Source: Branchinecta lynchi
Lineage: Eukaryota > Arthropoda > Branchiopoda > Anostraca > Branchinectidae
Length of the DNA: 64,000 nucleotides
Assembly (NCBI GenBank): GCA_023053575.1
Contig: JAKZAP010000071.1
Span: 146,074 to 210,073, forward strand
Direction: 5' to 3'
Positions 13,101 to 26,502 of the stretch are shown here, piece by piece. The notes under the pieces are model-generated. The model had not been told where the DNA came from. It searched no databases and saw nothing but the letters and a program-made list of their open reading frames with translations. How positions within the stretch are numbered: the stretch's first letter is position 1; each line of letters begins with the position of its first letter. Position numbers and translations under genes: made by a program.

Positions 13101-16100
13101 AAGGTTGGTTTTCCCACAAGGTTGGTTTTCCCGCAGGGTTGCTTTCCCCATAAGGTTTGTTTTCCCACAAGGTTTGTTATCCCACAAGGTTTGTTTTCCC
13201 ACAAGGTTGGTTTTCCCGAAAGGTTTCTTTCCCCACAAGGTTTGTTTTACCACAAGGTTAGTTTTCCCGCAAGGTTTGTTTTCCCACAAGGTTTGTTTCC
13301 CCACAAGGTTTGTTTTCCCATAAGATTTGTTTTCCCATAAGGTTGGTTTTCCCACTAGGTTGTTTTTCCCACTAGGTTGGTTTTCCCACAAGGTTTTTTT
13401 TCTCACAAGGTTTGTTTTCCCACTAGGTTGTTTTTCCCACTAGGTTGGTTTTCCCACAAGGTTTGTTTTCCCACAAGCTTTGTTTTCCCCCAAGGTTGGT
13501 TTTCCCGCAATTTTGGTTTTCCCACAAGGTTTGTTTTCCCACTGTGTTGGTTTTCCCAAAAGGTTCGCTTTCCCACAAGGTTGGTTTTCCCACAAGGTTT
13601 GTTTCCCCACAAGGTTTGTTTTCCCATAAGGTTTGTTTTCCACAAGGTTTGTTTTCCCACAAGGTTTGTTTTCCCACAAGGTTGGTTTTCCCACAAGGTT
13701 TGTTTTCCCACTGTGTTGGTTTTCCCAAAAGGTTCGCTTTCCCACAAGGTTGGTTTTCCCACAAGGTAGGTTTTCCCGCAGGGTTGCTTTCCCCATAAGG
13801 TTTGTTTTCCCACAAGGTTTGTTTTCCCACAAGGTTTGTTTTCCCACAAGGTTGGTTTTCCCGAAAGGTTTGTGTCCCCACAAGGTTGGTTTTCCCACAA
13901 GGTTGGTTTTCCCGCAGGGTTTGTTTTCCCACAAGGTTAGTTTTCCCGCAAGGTTTGTTTTCCCACAAGGTAGGTTTTCCCACAAGGTTTGTTTCCCCAC
14001 AAGGTTTGTTTCCCCACAAGGTTTGTTTTCCCACAAGGATTGTTTTCTCACAAGGTTTGTTTTCTCACTGTGTTGATTTTCCCAAAAGGTTCGCTTTCCC
14101 GCAAGGTTGGTTTTCCCACAAGGTTGGTTTTCCCGCAGGGTTTGTTTCCCCATAAGGTTGGTTTTCCCACAAGGTCTGTTTTCTCACAAGGTTTGTTTTC
14201 CCACAAGGTTTGTTTTTCCACAAGGTTTGTTTTCCCACAAGGTTGGTTTTCCCGCAGGGTTTGTTTTCCCACAAGGTTAGTTTTCCCGGAAGTCTTGTTT
14301 CCCCACAAGGTGGGTTTTCCTACAAGGTTGGTTTTCCCGCAGGGTTTGTTTTCCCACAAGGTTAGTTTTCCCGCAAGGTTTGTTTCCCCACAAGGTTTGT
14401 TTTCCCACAAGGACTGTTTTCTCACAAGGTTTGTTTTCCCACTAGGTTTGTTTCCCCACAAGGTTTGTTTTCCCACAAGGTTGGTTTTCCCGCAAGGTTC
14501 GTTTCCCCACAAGGTTTGTTTTCCCATAAGGTTTGTTTTCCCACAAGGTTTGTTTTCCCACAAGGTTTGTTTTCCCACAAGGTTTCTTTCCCCATAAGGT
14601 TGGTTTTCCCACAAGGTTTGTTTTCTCACAAGGTTTGTTTTCCCACTAGGTTGTTGTTTGTTTTCCCACAAGGTTGGTTTTCCCACAAGGTTCGTTTCCC
14701 CACAAGGTTTGTTTTCCCATAAGGTTTGTTTTCCCACAAGGTTTGTTTTTCCCACAAGGTTGGTTTTCCCACAAGGTTTGTTTCCCCACAAGGTTTGTTT
14801 TGACATAAGGTTTGTTTTCCCACAAGGTTTGTTTTCCCATAAGGTTTGTTTTCCCACTAGGTTTGTTTTCCCACAAGGTTGGTTTTCCAGAAAGGTTTGT
14901 TTCCCCACAAGGTTTGTTTTCCCACTAGGTTTGTTTTCCCATAAGGTTGGTTTTCCCACGAGGTTTGTTTTCTCACAAGGTTTGTTTTCCCACTAGGTTG
15001 TTTTTCCCACTAGGTTGGTTTTCCAACAAGGTTTGTTTTCCCACAAGCTTTGTTTTCCCCCAAGGTTGGTTTTCCCGCAAGGTTGGTTTTCCCACAAGGT
15101 TTGTTTTCCCACTGTGTTGGTTTTCCCAAAAGGTTCGCTTTCCCGCAAGGTTGCTTTTCCCACAAGGTTTGTTTCCCCACAAGGTTTGTTTTCTCACAAG
15201 GTTTTTTTTCCCACAAGGTTTGTTTTCCCACAAGAATTGTTTTCCCACAAGGTTGGTTATCCCACAAGGTTGGTTTTCCCGAAAGGTTTGTTTCCCCACA
15301 AGGTTGGTTTTCCCACAAGGTTGGTTTTCCCGCAAGGTTTGTTTTCCCACTGTGTTGGTTTTCCCAAAAGGTTCGCTTTCCCACAAGGTTGGTTTTCCCA
15401 CAAGGTTGGATTTCCCGCAGGGTTGCTTTCCCCATAAGGTCGGTTTTCCCACAAGGTTTTTTTTTTCACAAGGTTTGTTTTCCCACTAGGTTGTTGTTGG
15501 TTTTCCCACAAGGTTTGTTTCCCCACAAGGTTTGTTTTCCCACAAGGTTTGTTTTCCCACAAGGTTTGTTTTCCCACAAGGTTGGTTTTCCCGAAAGGTT
15601 TGTTTTCCCACAAGGTTGGTTTTCCCACAAGGTTGGTTTTCCCGCAGGGTTTATTTTCCCACAAGGTTAGTTTTCCCGCAAGGTTTGTTTCCCCACAAGG
15701 TTTGTTTTCCCACAAGGATTGTTTTCCCACTAGGTTTGTTTCCCCACAAGGTTTGTTTTCCCACAAGGTTTGTTTTCCCCCAAGGTTGGTTTTCCCACAA
15801 GGTTGGTTTTCCCACAAGGTTTGTTTTCCCACTGTGTTGGTTTTCCCAAAAGGTTCGCTTTCCCACAAGGTTGGTTTTCCCACAAGGTTGGTTTTCCCGC
15901 AGGGTTGCTTTCCCCATAAGGTTTGTTTTCCCACAAGGTTTTTTTTTTCACAAGGTTTGTTTTCCCACTAGGTTGTTGTTGGTTTTCCCACAAGGTTTGT
16001 TTCCCCACAAGGTTTGTTTTCCCATAAGGTTTGTTTTCCCACAAGGTTTGTTTTCCCACAAGGTTTGTTTTCCCAAAAGGTTTGTTTTACCACAAGGTTG

Positions 16101-19100
16101 GTATTCCCGAAAGGTTTGTTTCCCCACAAGGTTTCTTTCCCCATAAGGTTGGTTTTCCCACAAGGTTTGTTTTCTCACAAGGTTTGTTTTCCCACAAGGT
16201 TTGTTTTCCCACAAGGTTTGTTTTCCCAAAAGGTTTGTTTTCCCACAAGCTTTGTTTTCCCCCAAGGTTGGTTTTCCCGCAGGGTTTGTTTCCCCATAAG
16301 GTTGGTTTTCCCACAAGGTCTGTTTTCTCACAAGGTTTGTTTTCCCACAAGGTTTGTTTTTCCACAAGGTTTGTTTTCCCACAAGGTTGGTTTTCCCGCA
16401 GGGTTTGTTTTCCCACAAGGTTAGTTTTCCCGGAAGTCTTGTTTCCCCACAAGGTGGGTTTTCCTACAAGGTTGGTTTTCCCGCAGGGTTTGTTTTCCCA
16501 CAAGGTTAGTTTTCCCGCAAGGTTTGTTTCCCCACAAGGTTTGTTTTCCCACAAGGACTGTTTTCTCACAAGGTTTGTTTTCCCACTAGGTTTGTTTCCC
16601 CACAAGGTTTGTTTTCCCACAAGGTTGGTTTTCCCGCAAGGTTCGTTTCCCCACAAGGTTTGTTTTCCCATAAGGTTTGTTTTCCCACAAGGTTTGTTTT
16701 CCCACAAGGTTTGTTTTCCCACAAGGTTTCTTTCCCCATAAGGTTGGTTTTCCCACAAGGTTTGTTTTCTCACAAGGTTTGTTTTCCCACTAGGTTGTTG
16801 TTTGTTTTCCCACAAGGTTGGTTTTCCCACAAGGTTCGTTTCCCCACAAGGTTTGTTTTCCCATAAGGTTTGTTTTCCCACAAGGTTTGTTTTTCCCACA
16901 AGGTTGGTTTTCCCACAAGGTTTGTTTCCCCACAAGGTTTGTTTTGACATAAGGTTTGTTTTCCCACAAGGTTTGTTTTCCCATAAGGTTTGTTTTCCCA
17001 CTAGGTTTGTTTTCCCACAAGGTTGGTTTTCCAGAAAGGTTTGTTTCCCCACAAGGTTTGTTTTCCCACTAGGTTTGTTTTCCCATAAGGTTGGTTTTCC
17101 CACGAGGTTTGTTTTCTCACAAGGTTTGTTTTCCCACTAGGTTGTTTTTCCCACTAGGTTGGTTTTCCAACAAGGTTTGTTTTCCCACAAGCTTTGTTTT
17201 CCCCCAAGGTTGGTTTTCCCGCAAGGTTGGTTTTCCCACAAGGTTTGTTTTCCCACTGTGTTGGTTTTCCCAAAAGGTTCGCTTTCCCGCAAGGTTGCTT
17301 TTCCCACAAGGTTTGTTTCCCCACAAGGTTTGTTTTCTCACAAGGTTTTTTTTCCCACAAGGTTTGTTTTCCCACAAGAATTGTTTTCCCACAAGGTTGG
17401 TTATCCCACAAGGTTGGTTTTCCCGAAAGGTTTGTTTCCCCACAAGGTTGGTTTTCCCACAAGGTTGGTTTTCCCGCAAGGTTTGTTTTCCCACTGTGTT
17501 GGTTTTCCCAAAAGGTTCGCTTTCCCACAAGGTTGGTTTTCCCACAAGGTTGGATTTCCCGCAGGGTTGCTTTCCCCATAAGGTTGGTTTTCCCACAAGG
17601 TTTTTTTTTTCACAAGGTTTGTTTTCCCACTAGGTTGTTGTTGGTTTTCCCACAAGGTTTGTTTCCCCACAAGGTTTGTTTTCCCACAAGGTTTGTTTTC
17701 CCACAAGGTTTGTTTTCCCACAAGGTTGGTTTTCCCGAAAGGTTTGTTTTCCCACAAGGTTGGTTTTCCCACAAGGTTGGTTTTCCCGCAGGGTTTATTT
17801 TCCCACAAGGTTAGTTTTCCCGCAAGGTTTGTTTCCCCACAAGGTTTGTTTTCCCACAAGGATTGTTTTCCCACTAGGTTTGTTTCCCCACAAGGTTTGT
17901 TTTCCCACAAGGTTTGTTTTCCCCCAAGGTTGGTTTTCCCACAAGGTTGGTTTTCCCACAAGGTTTGTTTTCCCACTGTGTTGGTTTTCCCAAAAGGTTC
18001 GCTTTCCCACAAGGTTGGTTTTCCCACAAGGTTGGTTTTCCCGCAGGGTTGCTTTCCCCATAAGGTTTGTTTTCCCACAAGGTTTTTTTTTTCACAAGGT
18101 TTGTTTTCCCACTAGGTTGTTGTTGGTTTTCCCACAAGGTTTGTTTCCCCACAAGGTTTGTTTTCCCATAAGGTTTGTTTTCCCACAAGGTTTGTTTTCC
18201 CACAAGGTTTGTTTTCCCAAAAGGTTTGTTTTACCACAAGGTTGGTATTCCCGAAAGGTTTGTTTCCCCACAAGGTTTCTTTCCCCATAAGGTTGGTTTT
18301 CCCACAAGGTTTGTTTTCTCACAAGGTTTGTTTTCCCACAAGGTTTGTTTTCCCACAAGGTTTGTTTTCCCAAAAGGTTTGTTTTCCCACAAGCTTTGTT
18401 TTCCCCCAAGGTTGGTTTTCCCGCAAGGTTGGTTTTCCCACAAGGTTTGTTTTCCCACTGTGTTGGTTTTCCCAAAAGGTTCGCTTTCCCGCAAGGTTGG
18501 TTTTCCCACAAGGTTTGTTTTCCCACTGTGTTGGTTTTCCCAAAAGGTTCGCTTTCCCACAAGGTTTGTTTTCTCACAAGGTTTGTTTTCCCACTAGGTT
18601 GTTTTTCCCACTAGGTTGGTTTTCCCACAAGGTTTTTTTTTTCCCACAAGCTTTGTTTTCCCCCAAGGTTAGTTTTCCCTGAAGGTTGGTTTTCCCACAA
18701 GGTTTGTTTTCCCACTGTGTTGGTTTTCCCAAAAGGTTCGCTTTCCCGCAAGGTTGGTTTTCCCACAAGGTTTGTTTTCCCACAAGCTTTGTTTTCCCCC
18801 AAGGTTGGTTTTCCCTGAAGGTTGGTTTTCCCATAAGGTTTGTTTTCCAACTGTGTTGGTTTTCCCAAAAGGTTCGCTTTCCCGCAAGGTTGGTTTTCCC
18901 ACAAGGTTTGTTTCCCCACAAGGTTTGTTTTCCCATAAGGTTTGTTTTCCCACAAGGTTTGTTTTCCCACAAGGTTTGTTTTCCCACAAGGTTTGTTTTC
19001 CCACAAGGTTGGTTTTCCCGCAAGGTTGGTTTTCCCACAAGGTTTGTTTTCCCACTGTGTTGGTTTTCCCAAAAGGTTCGCTTTCCCACAAGGTTGGTTT

Positions 19101-19956
19101 TCCCATAAGGTTGGTTTTCCCACAAGGTTTGTTTCCCCACAAGGTTTGTTTTCCCACAAGGATTGTTTTCTCACAAGGTTTGTTTTCCCACTGTGTTGAT
19201 TTTCCCAAAAGGTTCGCTTTCCCGCAAGGTTGGTTTTCCCACAAGGTTGGTTTTCCCGCAGGGTTTGTTTCCCCATAAGGTTGGTTTTCCCACAAGGTCT
19301 GTTTTCTCACAAGGTTTGTTTTCCCACAAGGTTTGTTTTCCCACAAGGTTTGTTTTCCCACAAGGTTGGTTTTCCCGAAGGGGTTTGTTTTCCCACAAGG
19401 TTAGTTTTCCCGGAAGTCTTGTTTCCCCACAAGGTGGGTTTTCCTACAAGGTTGGTTTTCCCGCAGGGTTTGTTTTCCCACAAGGTTAGTTTTCCCGCAA
19501 GGTTTGTTTCCCCACAAGGTTTGTTTTCCCACAAGGACTGTTTTCTCACAAGGTTTGTTTTCCCACTAGGTTTGTTTCCCCACAAGGTTTGTTTTCCCAC
19601 AAGATTGGTTTTCCCGCAAGGTTCGTTTCCCCACAAGGTTTGTTTTCCCATAAGGTTTGTTTTCCCACAAGGTTTGTTTTCCCACAAGGTTTGTTTTCCC
19701 ACAAGGTTTCTTTCCCCATAAGGTTGGTTTTCCCACAAGGTTTGTTTTCTCACAAGGTTTGTTTTCCCACTAGGTTGTTGTTTGTTTTCCCACAAGGTTG
19801 GTTTTCCCGCAAGGTTCGTTTCCCCACAAGGTTTGTTTTCCCATAAGGTTTGTTTTCCCACAAGGTTTGTTTTCCCACAAGGTTGGTTTTCCCACAAGGT
19901 TTGTTTTCCCACTGTGTTGGTTTTCCCAAAAGGTTCGCTTTCCCGCAAGGTTGGTT
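6150..19956 (-). repeat. Satellite block 2, inverted orientation
   Basis: The same 17-bp unit is read as its complement (CCCACAAGGTTTGTTTT) throughout. The first kilobase is an inverted copy of sequence in block 1. The block contains the 2,144-bp tandem duplication at 14,126-18,413 and a dispersed copy pair (about 8.1-9.3 kb and 13.4-14.6 kb, offset 5,276 bp). Confidence 0.93.
14126..18413. repeat. Higher-order tandem duplication, period 2,144 bp
   Basis: Two adjacent copies (14,126-16,269 and 16,270-18,413) share every rare variant inspected at a constant offset of 2,144 bp. Examples are TTTTGACATAAGG, GGTTGTTGTTTG and TTCCAGAAAGG. Outside these limits the copies diverge sharply. The constant offset over the whole unit indicates a recent unequal exchange or replication slippage. 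Confidence 0.88.
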
Positions 19957-22900
19957 CCTTGTGGGAAAACAAACCTTGTGGGGAAACAAACCTTGTGGGG
20001 AAACAAACCTTGTGGGAAAACCAACCTTGCGGGAAAGCGAACCTTTTGGGAAAACCAACACAGTCGGAAATCAAACATTGTGGGAATACCAACCTTGCGG
20101 GAAAACCAACCTTGGGGGAAAACAAAGCTTGTGGGAAAACAAACCTTGTGGGAAAACCAACCTAGTGGGAAAACAACCTAGTGGGAAAACAAACCTTGTG
20201 AGAAAACAAAGCTTGTGGGAAAACCAACCTTATGGGGAAAGCAACCCTGCGGGAAAACCAACCTTGTGGGAAAACCAACCTTGTGGGAAAGCGAACCTTT
20301 TGGGAAAACCAACCTTGTGGGAAAACAAACCTTGTGGGAAAACAAACCTTGTGGGAAAACAAACCTTGTGGGAAAACAAACCTTATGGGGAAAGCAACCC
20401 TGCGGGAAAACCAACCTTGTGGGAAAACCAACCTTGTGGGAAAACCAACCTTGTGGGAAAGCGAACCTTTTGGGAAAACCAACACAGTGGGAAAACAAAC
20501 CTTGTGGGAAAACCAACCTTGCGGAAAAACCAAACTTGGGGGAAAACAAAGCTTGTGGGAAAACAAACCTTGTGGGAAAACCAACCTAGTGGGAAAAACA
20601 ACCTTGCGGGAAAGCGAACCTTTTGGGAAAACCAACACAGTGGGAAAACAAACCTTGTGGGAAAACCAACCTTGGGGGAAAACAAAGCTTGTGGGAAAAC
20701 AAACCTTTTGGGAAAACCAACCTAGTGGGAAAACAACCTAGTGGGATTACAAACCTTGTGAGAAAACAAACCTTGTGGGAAAACCAACCTTATGGGGAAA
20801 GCAACCCTGCGGGAAAACCAACCTTGTTTGAAAACCAACCTTGTGGGAAAGCAAACCTTTTGGGAAAACCAACACAGTGGGAAAACAAACCTTGTGGGAA
20901 AACAAACCTTGTGGGAAAACAAACCTTATGGGGAAAGCAACCCTGCGGGAAAACCAACCCTGCGGGAAAACCAACCTTGTGGGAAAACCAACCTTGTGGG
21001 AAAACCAACCTTGCGGGAAAGCGAACCTTTTGGGAAAACCAACACAGTGGGAAAACAAACCTTGTGGGAAAACCAACCTTGCGGGAAAACCAACCTTGGG
21101 GGAAAACAAAGCTTGTGGGAAAACAAACCTTGTGGGAAAACCAACCTAGTGAGAAAAACAACCTAGTGGGAAAACAAACCTTGTGAGAAAACAAACCTTG
21201 TGGGAAACCTTATGGGGAAAGCAACCCTGCTGGAAAACCAACCTTGTGGGAAAACCAACCTTGTGGGAAAGCGAACCTTTTGGGAAAACCAACACAGTGG
21301 GAAAGCAAACCTTGTGGGAAAACCAACCTTGCGGGAAAACCAACCTTGGGGGAAAACAAACCTTGTGGGAAAACAAACCTTGTGGGGAAACAAACCTTGG
21401 GGGAAAAGAAACCTTGTGGGGAAACAAACCTTTCGGGAAAACCAACCTTGTGGGAAAACAAACCTTGTGGAAAAACAAACCTTGTGGGGAAACAAACCTT
21501 TCGGGATAACCAACCTTGTGGGAAAACAAACCTTGTGGGAAAACAAACCTTGTGAGAAAACAAACCTTGTGGGAAAACAAACCTTATGGGGAAAGCAACC
21601 CTGCGGGAAAACCAACCTTGGGGGAAAACAAACCTTGTGGGAAAACAAACCTTGTGGGGAAACAAACCTAGTGGGAAAACAATCCTTGTGGGAAAACAAA
21701 CCTTGTGGGGAAACAAACCTTGCGGGAAAACTAACCTTGTGGGAAAACAAACCCTGCGGGAATACCAACCTTGAGGGAAAACCAACCTTGTGGGGAAACA
21801 AACCTTTCGGGAAAACCAACCTTGTGGGAAAACAAACCTTGTGGGGAAACAAACCTAGTGGGAAAACAATCCTTGTGGGAAAACAAACCTTGTGGGGAAA
21901 CAAACCTTATGGGAAAACAAAACTTGTGAGAAAACAATCCTTTTGGGAAAACAAACCTTGTGAGAAAACAAACCTTGTGGGAAAACCAACCTTATGGGGA
22001 AAGCAACCCTGCGGGAAAACCAACCTTGTGGGAAAACCAACCTTGTGGGAAAGCGAACCTTTTGGGAAAACCAACACAGTGGGAAAACAATTCTTGTGGG
22101 AAAACCAACCTTGCGGGAAAACCAACCTTGGGGGAAAACAAACCTTGTAGGAAAACAAACCTTGTGGGGAAACAAACCTAGTGGGAAAACAATTCTTGTG
22201 GGAAAACAAACCTTGTGGGAAAACAAACCTTTCGGGAAAACCAACCTTGTGGGAAAACAAACCTTGTGGGAAAACAAACCTTGCGGGAAAACAAACCTTG
22301 TGGGAAAACAAACCTTATGGGAAAACAAACCTTGTGAGAAAACAATCCTTGTGGGAAAACAAACCTTGTGGGAAACAAACCTTGCGGGAAAACTAACCTT
22401 GTGGGAAAACAAACCCTGCGGGAAAACAAACCTTGTGGGAAAACTAACCTTATGGGGAAAGCAACCCTGCGGGAAAACCAGCCTTGTGGGAAAACCAACC
22501 TTGTGGGAAAGCGAACCTTTTGGGAAAACCAACACGGTGGGAAAAAAAACCTTGTGGGAAAACCAACCTTGCGGGAAAACCAACCTTGGGGGAAAACAAA
22601 CCTTGTGGGAAAACAAATCTTGTGGGGAAACAAACCTAGTGGGAAAACAAACCTTGTGAGAAAACAATCCTTGTGGGAAAACAAACCTTGTGGGGAAACA
22701 AACCTTGCGGGAAAACTAACCTTGTGGGAAAACAAACCCTGCGGGAAAACCAACCTTGTGGGAAAACAACCTAGTGGGAAAAGAAACCTTGTGAGAAAAC
22801 AAACCTTGTGGGAAAACCAACCTTATGGGGAAAGCAACCCTGCGGGAAAACCAACCTTGTGGGAAAACCAACCTTGTGGGAAAGCGAACCTTTTGGGAAA

Positions 22901-25515
22901 ACCAACACAGTGGGAAAACAAACCTTGTGGGAAAACAAACCTTGTGGGAAAACAAACCTTATGGGGAAAGCAACCCTGCGGGAAAACCAACCTTGTGGGA
23001 AAACCAACCTTGTGGGAAAACCAACCTTGTGGGAAAGCGAACCTTTTGGGAAAACCAACACAGTGGGAAAACAAACCTTGTGGGAAAACCAACCTTGCGG
23101 TAAAACCAACCTTGTGGGAAAACAAACCTTGTGGGAAAACAAACCTTGTGGGAAAACAAACCTTGTGGGAAAACAAACCTTGTGGGAAAACAAACCTTAT
23201 GGGGAAAGCAACCCTGCGGGAAAACCAACCCTGCGGGAAAACCAACCTTGTGGGAAAACCAACCTTGTGGGAAAACCAACCTTGCGGGAAAGCGAACCTT
23301 TTGGGAAAACCAACACAGTGGGAAAACAAACCTTGTGGGAAAACCAACCTTGCGGGAAAACCAACCTTGGGGGAAAACAAAGCTTGTGGGAAAACAAACC
23401 TTGTGGGAAAACCAACCTAGTGAGAAAAACAACCTAGTGGGAAAACAAACCTTGTGAGAAAACAAACCTTGTGGGAAACCTTATGGGGAAAGCAACCCTG
23501 CTGGAAAACCAACCTTGTGGGAAAACCAACCTTGTGGGAAAGCGAACCTTTTGGGAAAACCAACACAGTGGGAAAGCAAACCTTGTGGGAAAACCAACCT
23601 TGCGGGAAAACCAACCTTGGGGGAAAACAAACCTTGTGGGAAAACAAACCTTGTGGGGAAACAAACCTTGGGGGAAAAGAAACCTTGTGGGGAAACAAAC
23701 CTTTCGGGAAAACCAACCTTGTGGGAAAACAAACCTTGTGGAAAAACAAACCTTGTGGGGAAACAAACCTTTCGGGATAACCAACCTTGTGGGAAAACAA
23801 ACCTTGTGGGAAAACAAACCTTGTGAGAAAACAAACCTTGTGGGAAAACAAACCTTATGGGGAAAGCAACCCTGCGGGAAAACCAACCTTGGGGGAAAAC
23901 AAACCTTGTGGGAAAACAAACCTTGTGGGGAAACAAACCTAGTGGGAAAACAATCCTTGTGGGAAAACAAACCTTGTGGGGAAACAAACCTTGCGGGAAA
24001 ACTAACCTTGTGGGAAAACAAACCCTGCGGGAATACCAACCTTGAGGGAAAACCAACCTTGTGGGGAAACAAACCTTTCGGGAAAACCAACCTTGTGGGA
24101 AAACAAACCTTGTGGGGAAACAAACCTAGTGGGAAAACAATCCTTGTGGGAAAACAAACCTTGTGGGGAAACAAACCTTATGGGAAAACAAAACTTGTGA
24201 GAAAACAATCCTTTTGGGAAAACAAACCTTGTGAGAAAACAAACCTTGTGGGAAAACCAACCTTATGGGGAAAGCAACCCTGCGGGAAAACCAACCTTGT
24301 GGGAAAACCAACCTTGTGGGAAAGCGAACCTTTTGGGAAAACCAACACAGTGGGAAAACAATTCTTGTGGGAAAACCAACCTTGCGGGAAAACCAACCTT
24401 GGGGGAAAACAAACCTTGTAGGAAAACAAACCTTGTGGGGAAACAAACCTAGTGGGAAAACAATTCTTGTGGGAAAACAAACCTTGTGGGAAAACAAACC
24501 TTTCGGGAAAACCAACCTTGTGGGAAAACAAACCTTGTGGGAAAACAAACCTTGCGGGAAAACAAACCTTGTGGGAAAACAAACCTTATGGGAAAACAAA
24601 CCTTGTGAGAAAACAATCCTTGTGGGAAAACAAACCTTGTGGGAAACAAACCTTGCGGGAAAACTAACCTTGTGGGAAAACAAACCCTGCGGGAAAACAA
24701 ACCTTGTGGGAAAACTAACCTTATGGGGAAAGCAACCCTGCGGGAAAACCAGCCTTGTGGGAAAACCAACCTTGTGGGAAAGCGAACCTTTTGGGAAAAC
24801 CAACACGGTGGGAAAAAAACCTTGTGGGAAAACCAACCTTGCGGGAAAACCAACCTTGGGGGAAAACAAACCTTGTGGGAAAACAAATCTTGTGGGGAAA
24901 CAAACCTAGTGGGAAAACAAACCTTGTGAGAAAACAATCCTTGTGGGAAAACAAACCTTGTGGGGAAACAAACCTTGCGGGAAAACTAACCTTGTGGGAA
25001 AACAAACCCTGCGGGAAAACCAACCTTGTGGGAAAACAACCTAGTGGGAAAAGAAACCTTGTGAGAAAACAAACCTTGTGGGAAAACCAACCTTATGGGG
25101 AAAGCAACCCTGCGGGAAAACCAACCTTGTGGGAAAACCAACCTTGTGGGAAAGCGAACCTTTTGGGAAAACCAACACAGTGGGAAAACAAACCTTGTGG
25201 GAAAACAAACCTTGTGGGAAAACAAACCTTATGGGGAAAGCAACCCTGCGGGAAAACCAACCTTGTGGGAAAACCAACCTTGTGGGAAAACCAACCTTGT
25301 GGGAAAGCGAACCTTTTGGGAAAACCAACACAGTGGGAAAACAAACCTTGTGGGAAAACCAACCTTGCGGTAAAACCAACCTTGTGGGAAAACAAACCTT
25401 GTGGGAAAACAAACCTTGTGGGAAAACAAACCTTGTGGGAAAACAAACCTTATGGGAAAACAAACCTTGTGGGGAAACAAACCTTGTGGGAAAACCAACC
25501 TTGCGGGAAAGCGAA
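19957..25515 (+). repeat. Satellite block 3, forward orientation
   Basis: Units return to the CCTTGTGGGAAAAC orientation at 19,957, where the sequence changes from GCAAGGTTGGTT to CCTTGTGGG with no intervening unique DNA. The block contains the 2,271-bp tandem duplication. Confidence 0.92.
20880..25420. repeat. Higher-order tandem duplication, period 2,271 bp
   Basis: Positions from about 20,880 recur at an offset of 2,271 bp. From about 22.8 kb the offset is 2,270, because one A is lost in the A-run near 24,810. Shared rare variants include CTTATGGGGAAAGCAACCCT next to CTGCTGGAAAACC and GGGATAACCAACC. Limits are approximate. Confidence 0.86.
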
Positions 25516-25850
25516 GGTTGGTTTTACCGCAAGGTTGGTTTTCCCACAAGGTTTGTTTTCCCACTCTGTTGGTTTTCCCAAAAGCTTCGCTTTCCCACAA
25601 GGTTGGTTTTCCCACAAGGTTGGTTTTCCCGCAGGGTTGCTTTCCCCATAAGGTTTGTTTTCCCACAAGGTTTGTTTTCCCACAAGGTTTGTTTTCCCAC
25701 AAGGTTTGTTTTCCCACTGTGTTGGTTTTCCCAAAATGTTCGCTTTCCCACAAGGTTGGTTTTCCCACAAGGTTGGTTTTCCCGCAGGGTTGCTTTCCCC
25801 ATAAGGTTGGTTTTCCCACAAGGTTTGTTTTCTCACAAGGTTTGTAATCC
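25050..25850. repeat. Fold-back inverted duplication, ~330-bp arms, 134-bp spacer
   Basis: The sequence from 25,516 is the reverse complement of the sequence ending at 25,381, sharing the uncommon TTTTACCGC variant and the same module order out to about 25,847 and 25,050. The right arm carries private substitutions (CACTCTGTTGG, AAAATGTTCGC). The duplication is therefore not perfectly fresh. Confidence 0.8.
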
Positions 25851-26502
25851 CACTAGGTTGTTTTCCCACTAGGTTGGTTTTCCCACAAGGTTTGTTTTCC
25901 CACAAGCTTTGTTTTCCCCCAAGGTTGGTTTTCCCGCAAGGTTGGTATTCCCACAATGTTTGTTTTCCCACTGTGTTGGTTTTCCCAAAAGGTTCACTTT
26001 CCCGCAAGGTTGGTTTTCCCACAAGGTTTGTTTCCCCACAAGGTTTGTTTTCCCATAAGGTTTGTTTTCCCACAAGGTTTGTTTTCCCACAAGGTTTGTT
26101 TTCCCACAAGGTTTGTTTTCCCACAAGGTTGGTTTTCCCGCAAGGTTGGCTTTCCCACAAGGTTTGTTTTCCCACTGTGTTGGTTTTCCCAAAAGGTTCG
26201 CTTTCCCACAAGGTTGGTTTTCCCACAAGGTTGGTTTTCCCGCAGGGTTGCTTTCCCCATAAGGTTTGTTTTCCCACAAGGTTTGTTTTCCCACAAGGTT
26301 TGTTTTCCCACAAGGTTGGTTTTCCCGAAAGGTTTGTTTCCCCACAAGGTTGGTTTTCCCACAAGGTTTGTCTTCCCGCAGGGTTTGTTTTCCCACAAGG
26401 TTAGTTTTCCCACAAGGTTTGTTTTCCCACAAGGTTAGTTTTCCCACAAGGTTTGTTTCCCCACAAGGTTTGTTTCCCCACAAGGTTTGTTTTCCCACAA
26501 GG
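25516..26502 (-). repeat. Satellite block 4, short inverted block
   Basis: A block of about 990 bp in the complement orientation. Its first ~330 bp are an inverted copy of 25,050-25,381, including the rare variant TTTTACCGC. It ends where CCCACAAGG meets AACCAACCTTGCGGG. Confidence 0.92.
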
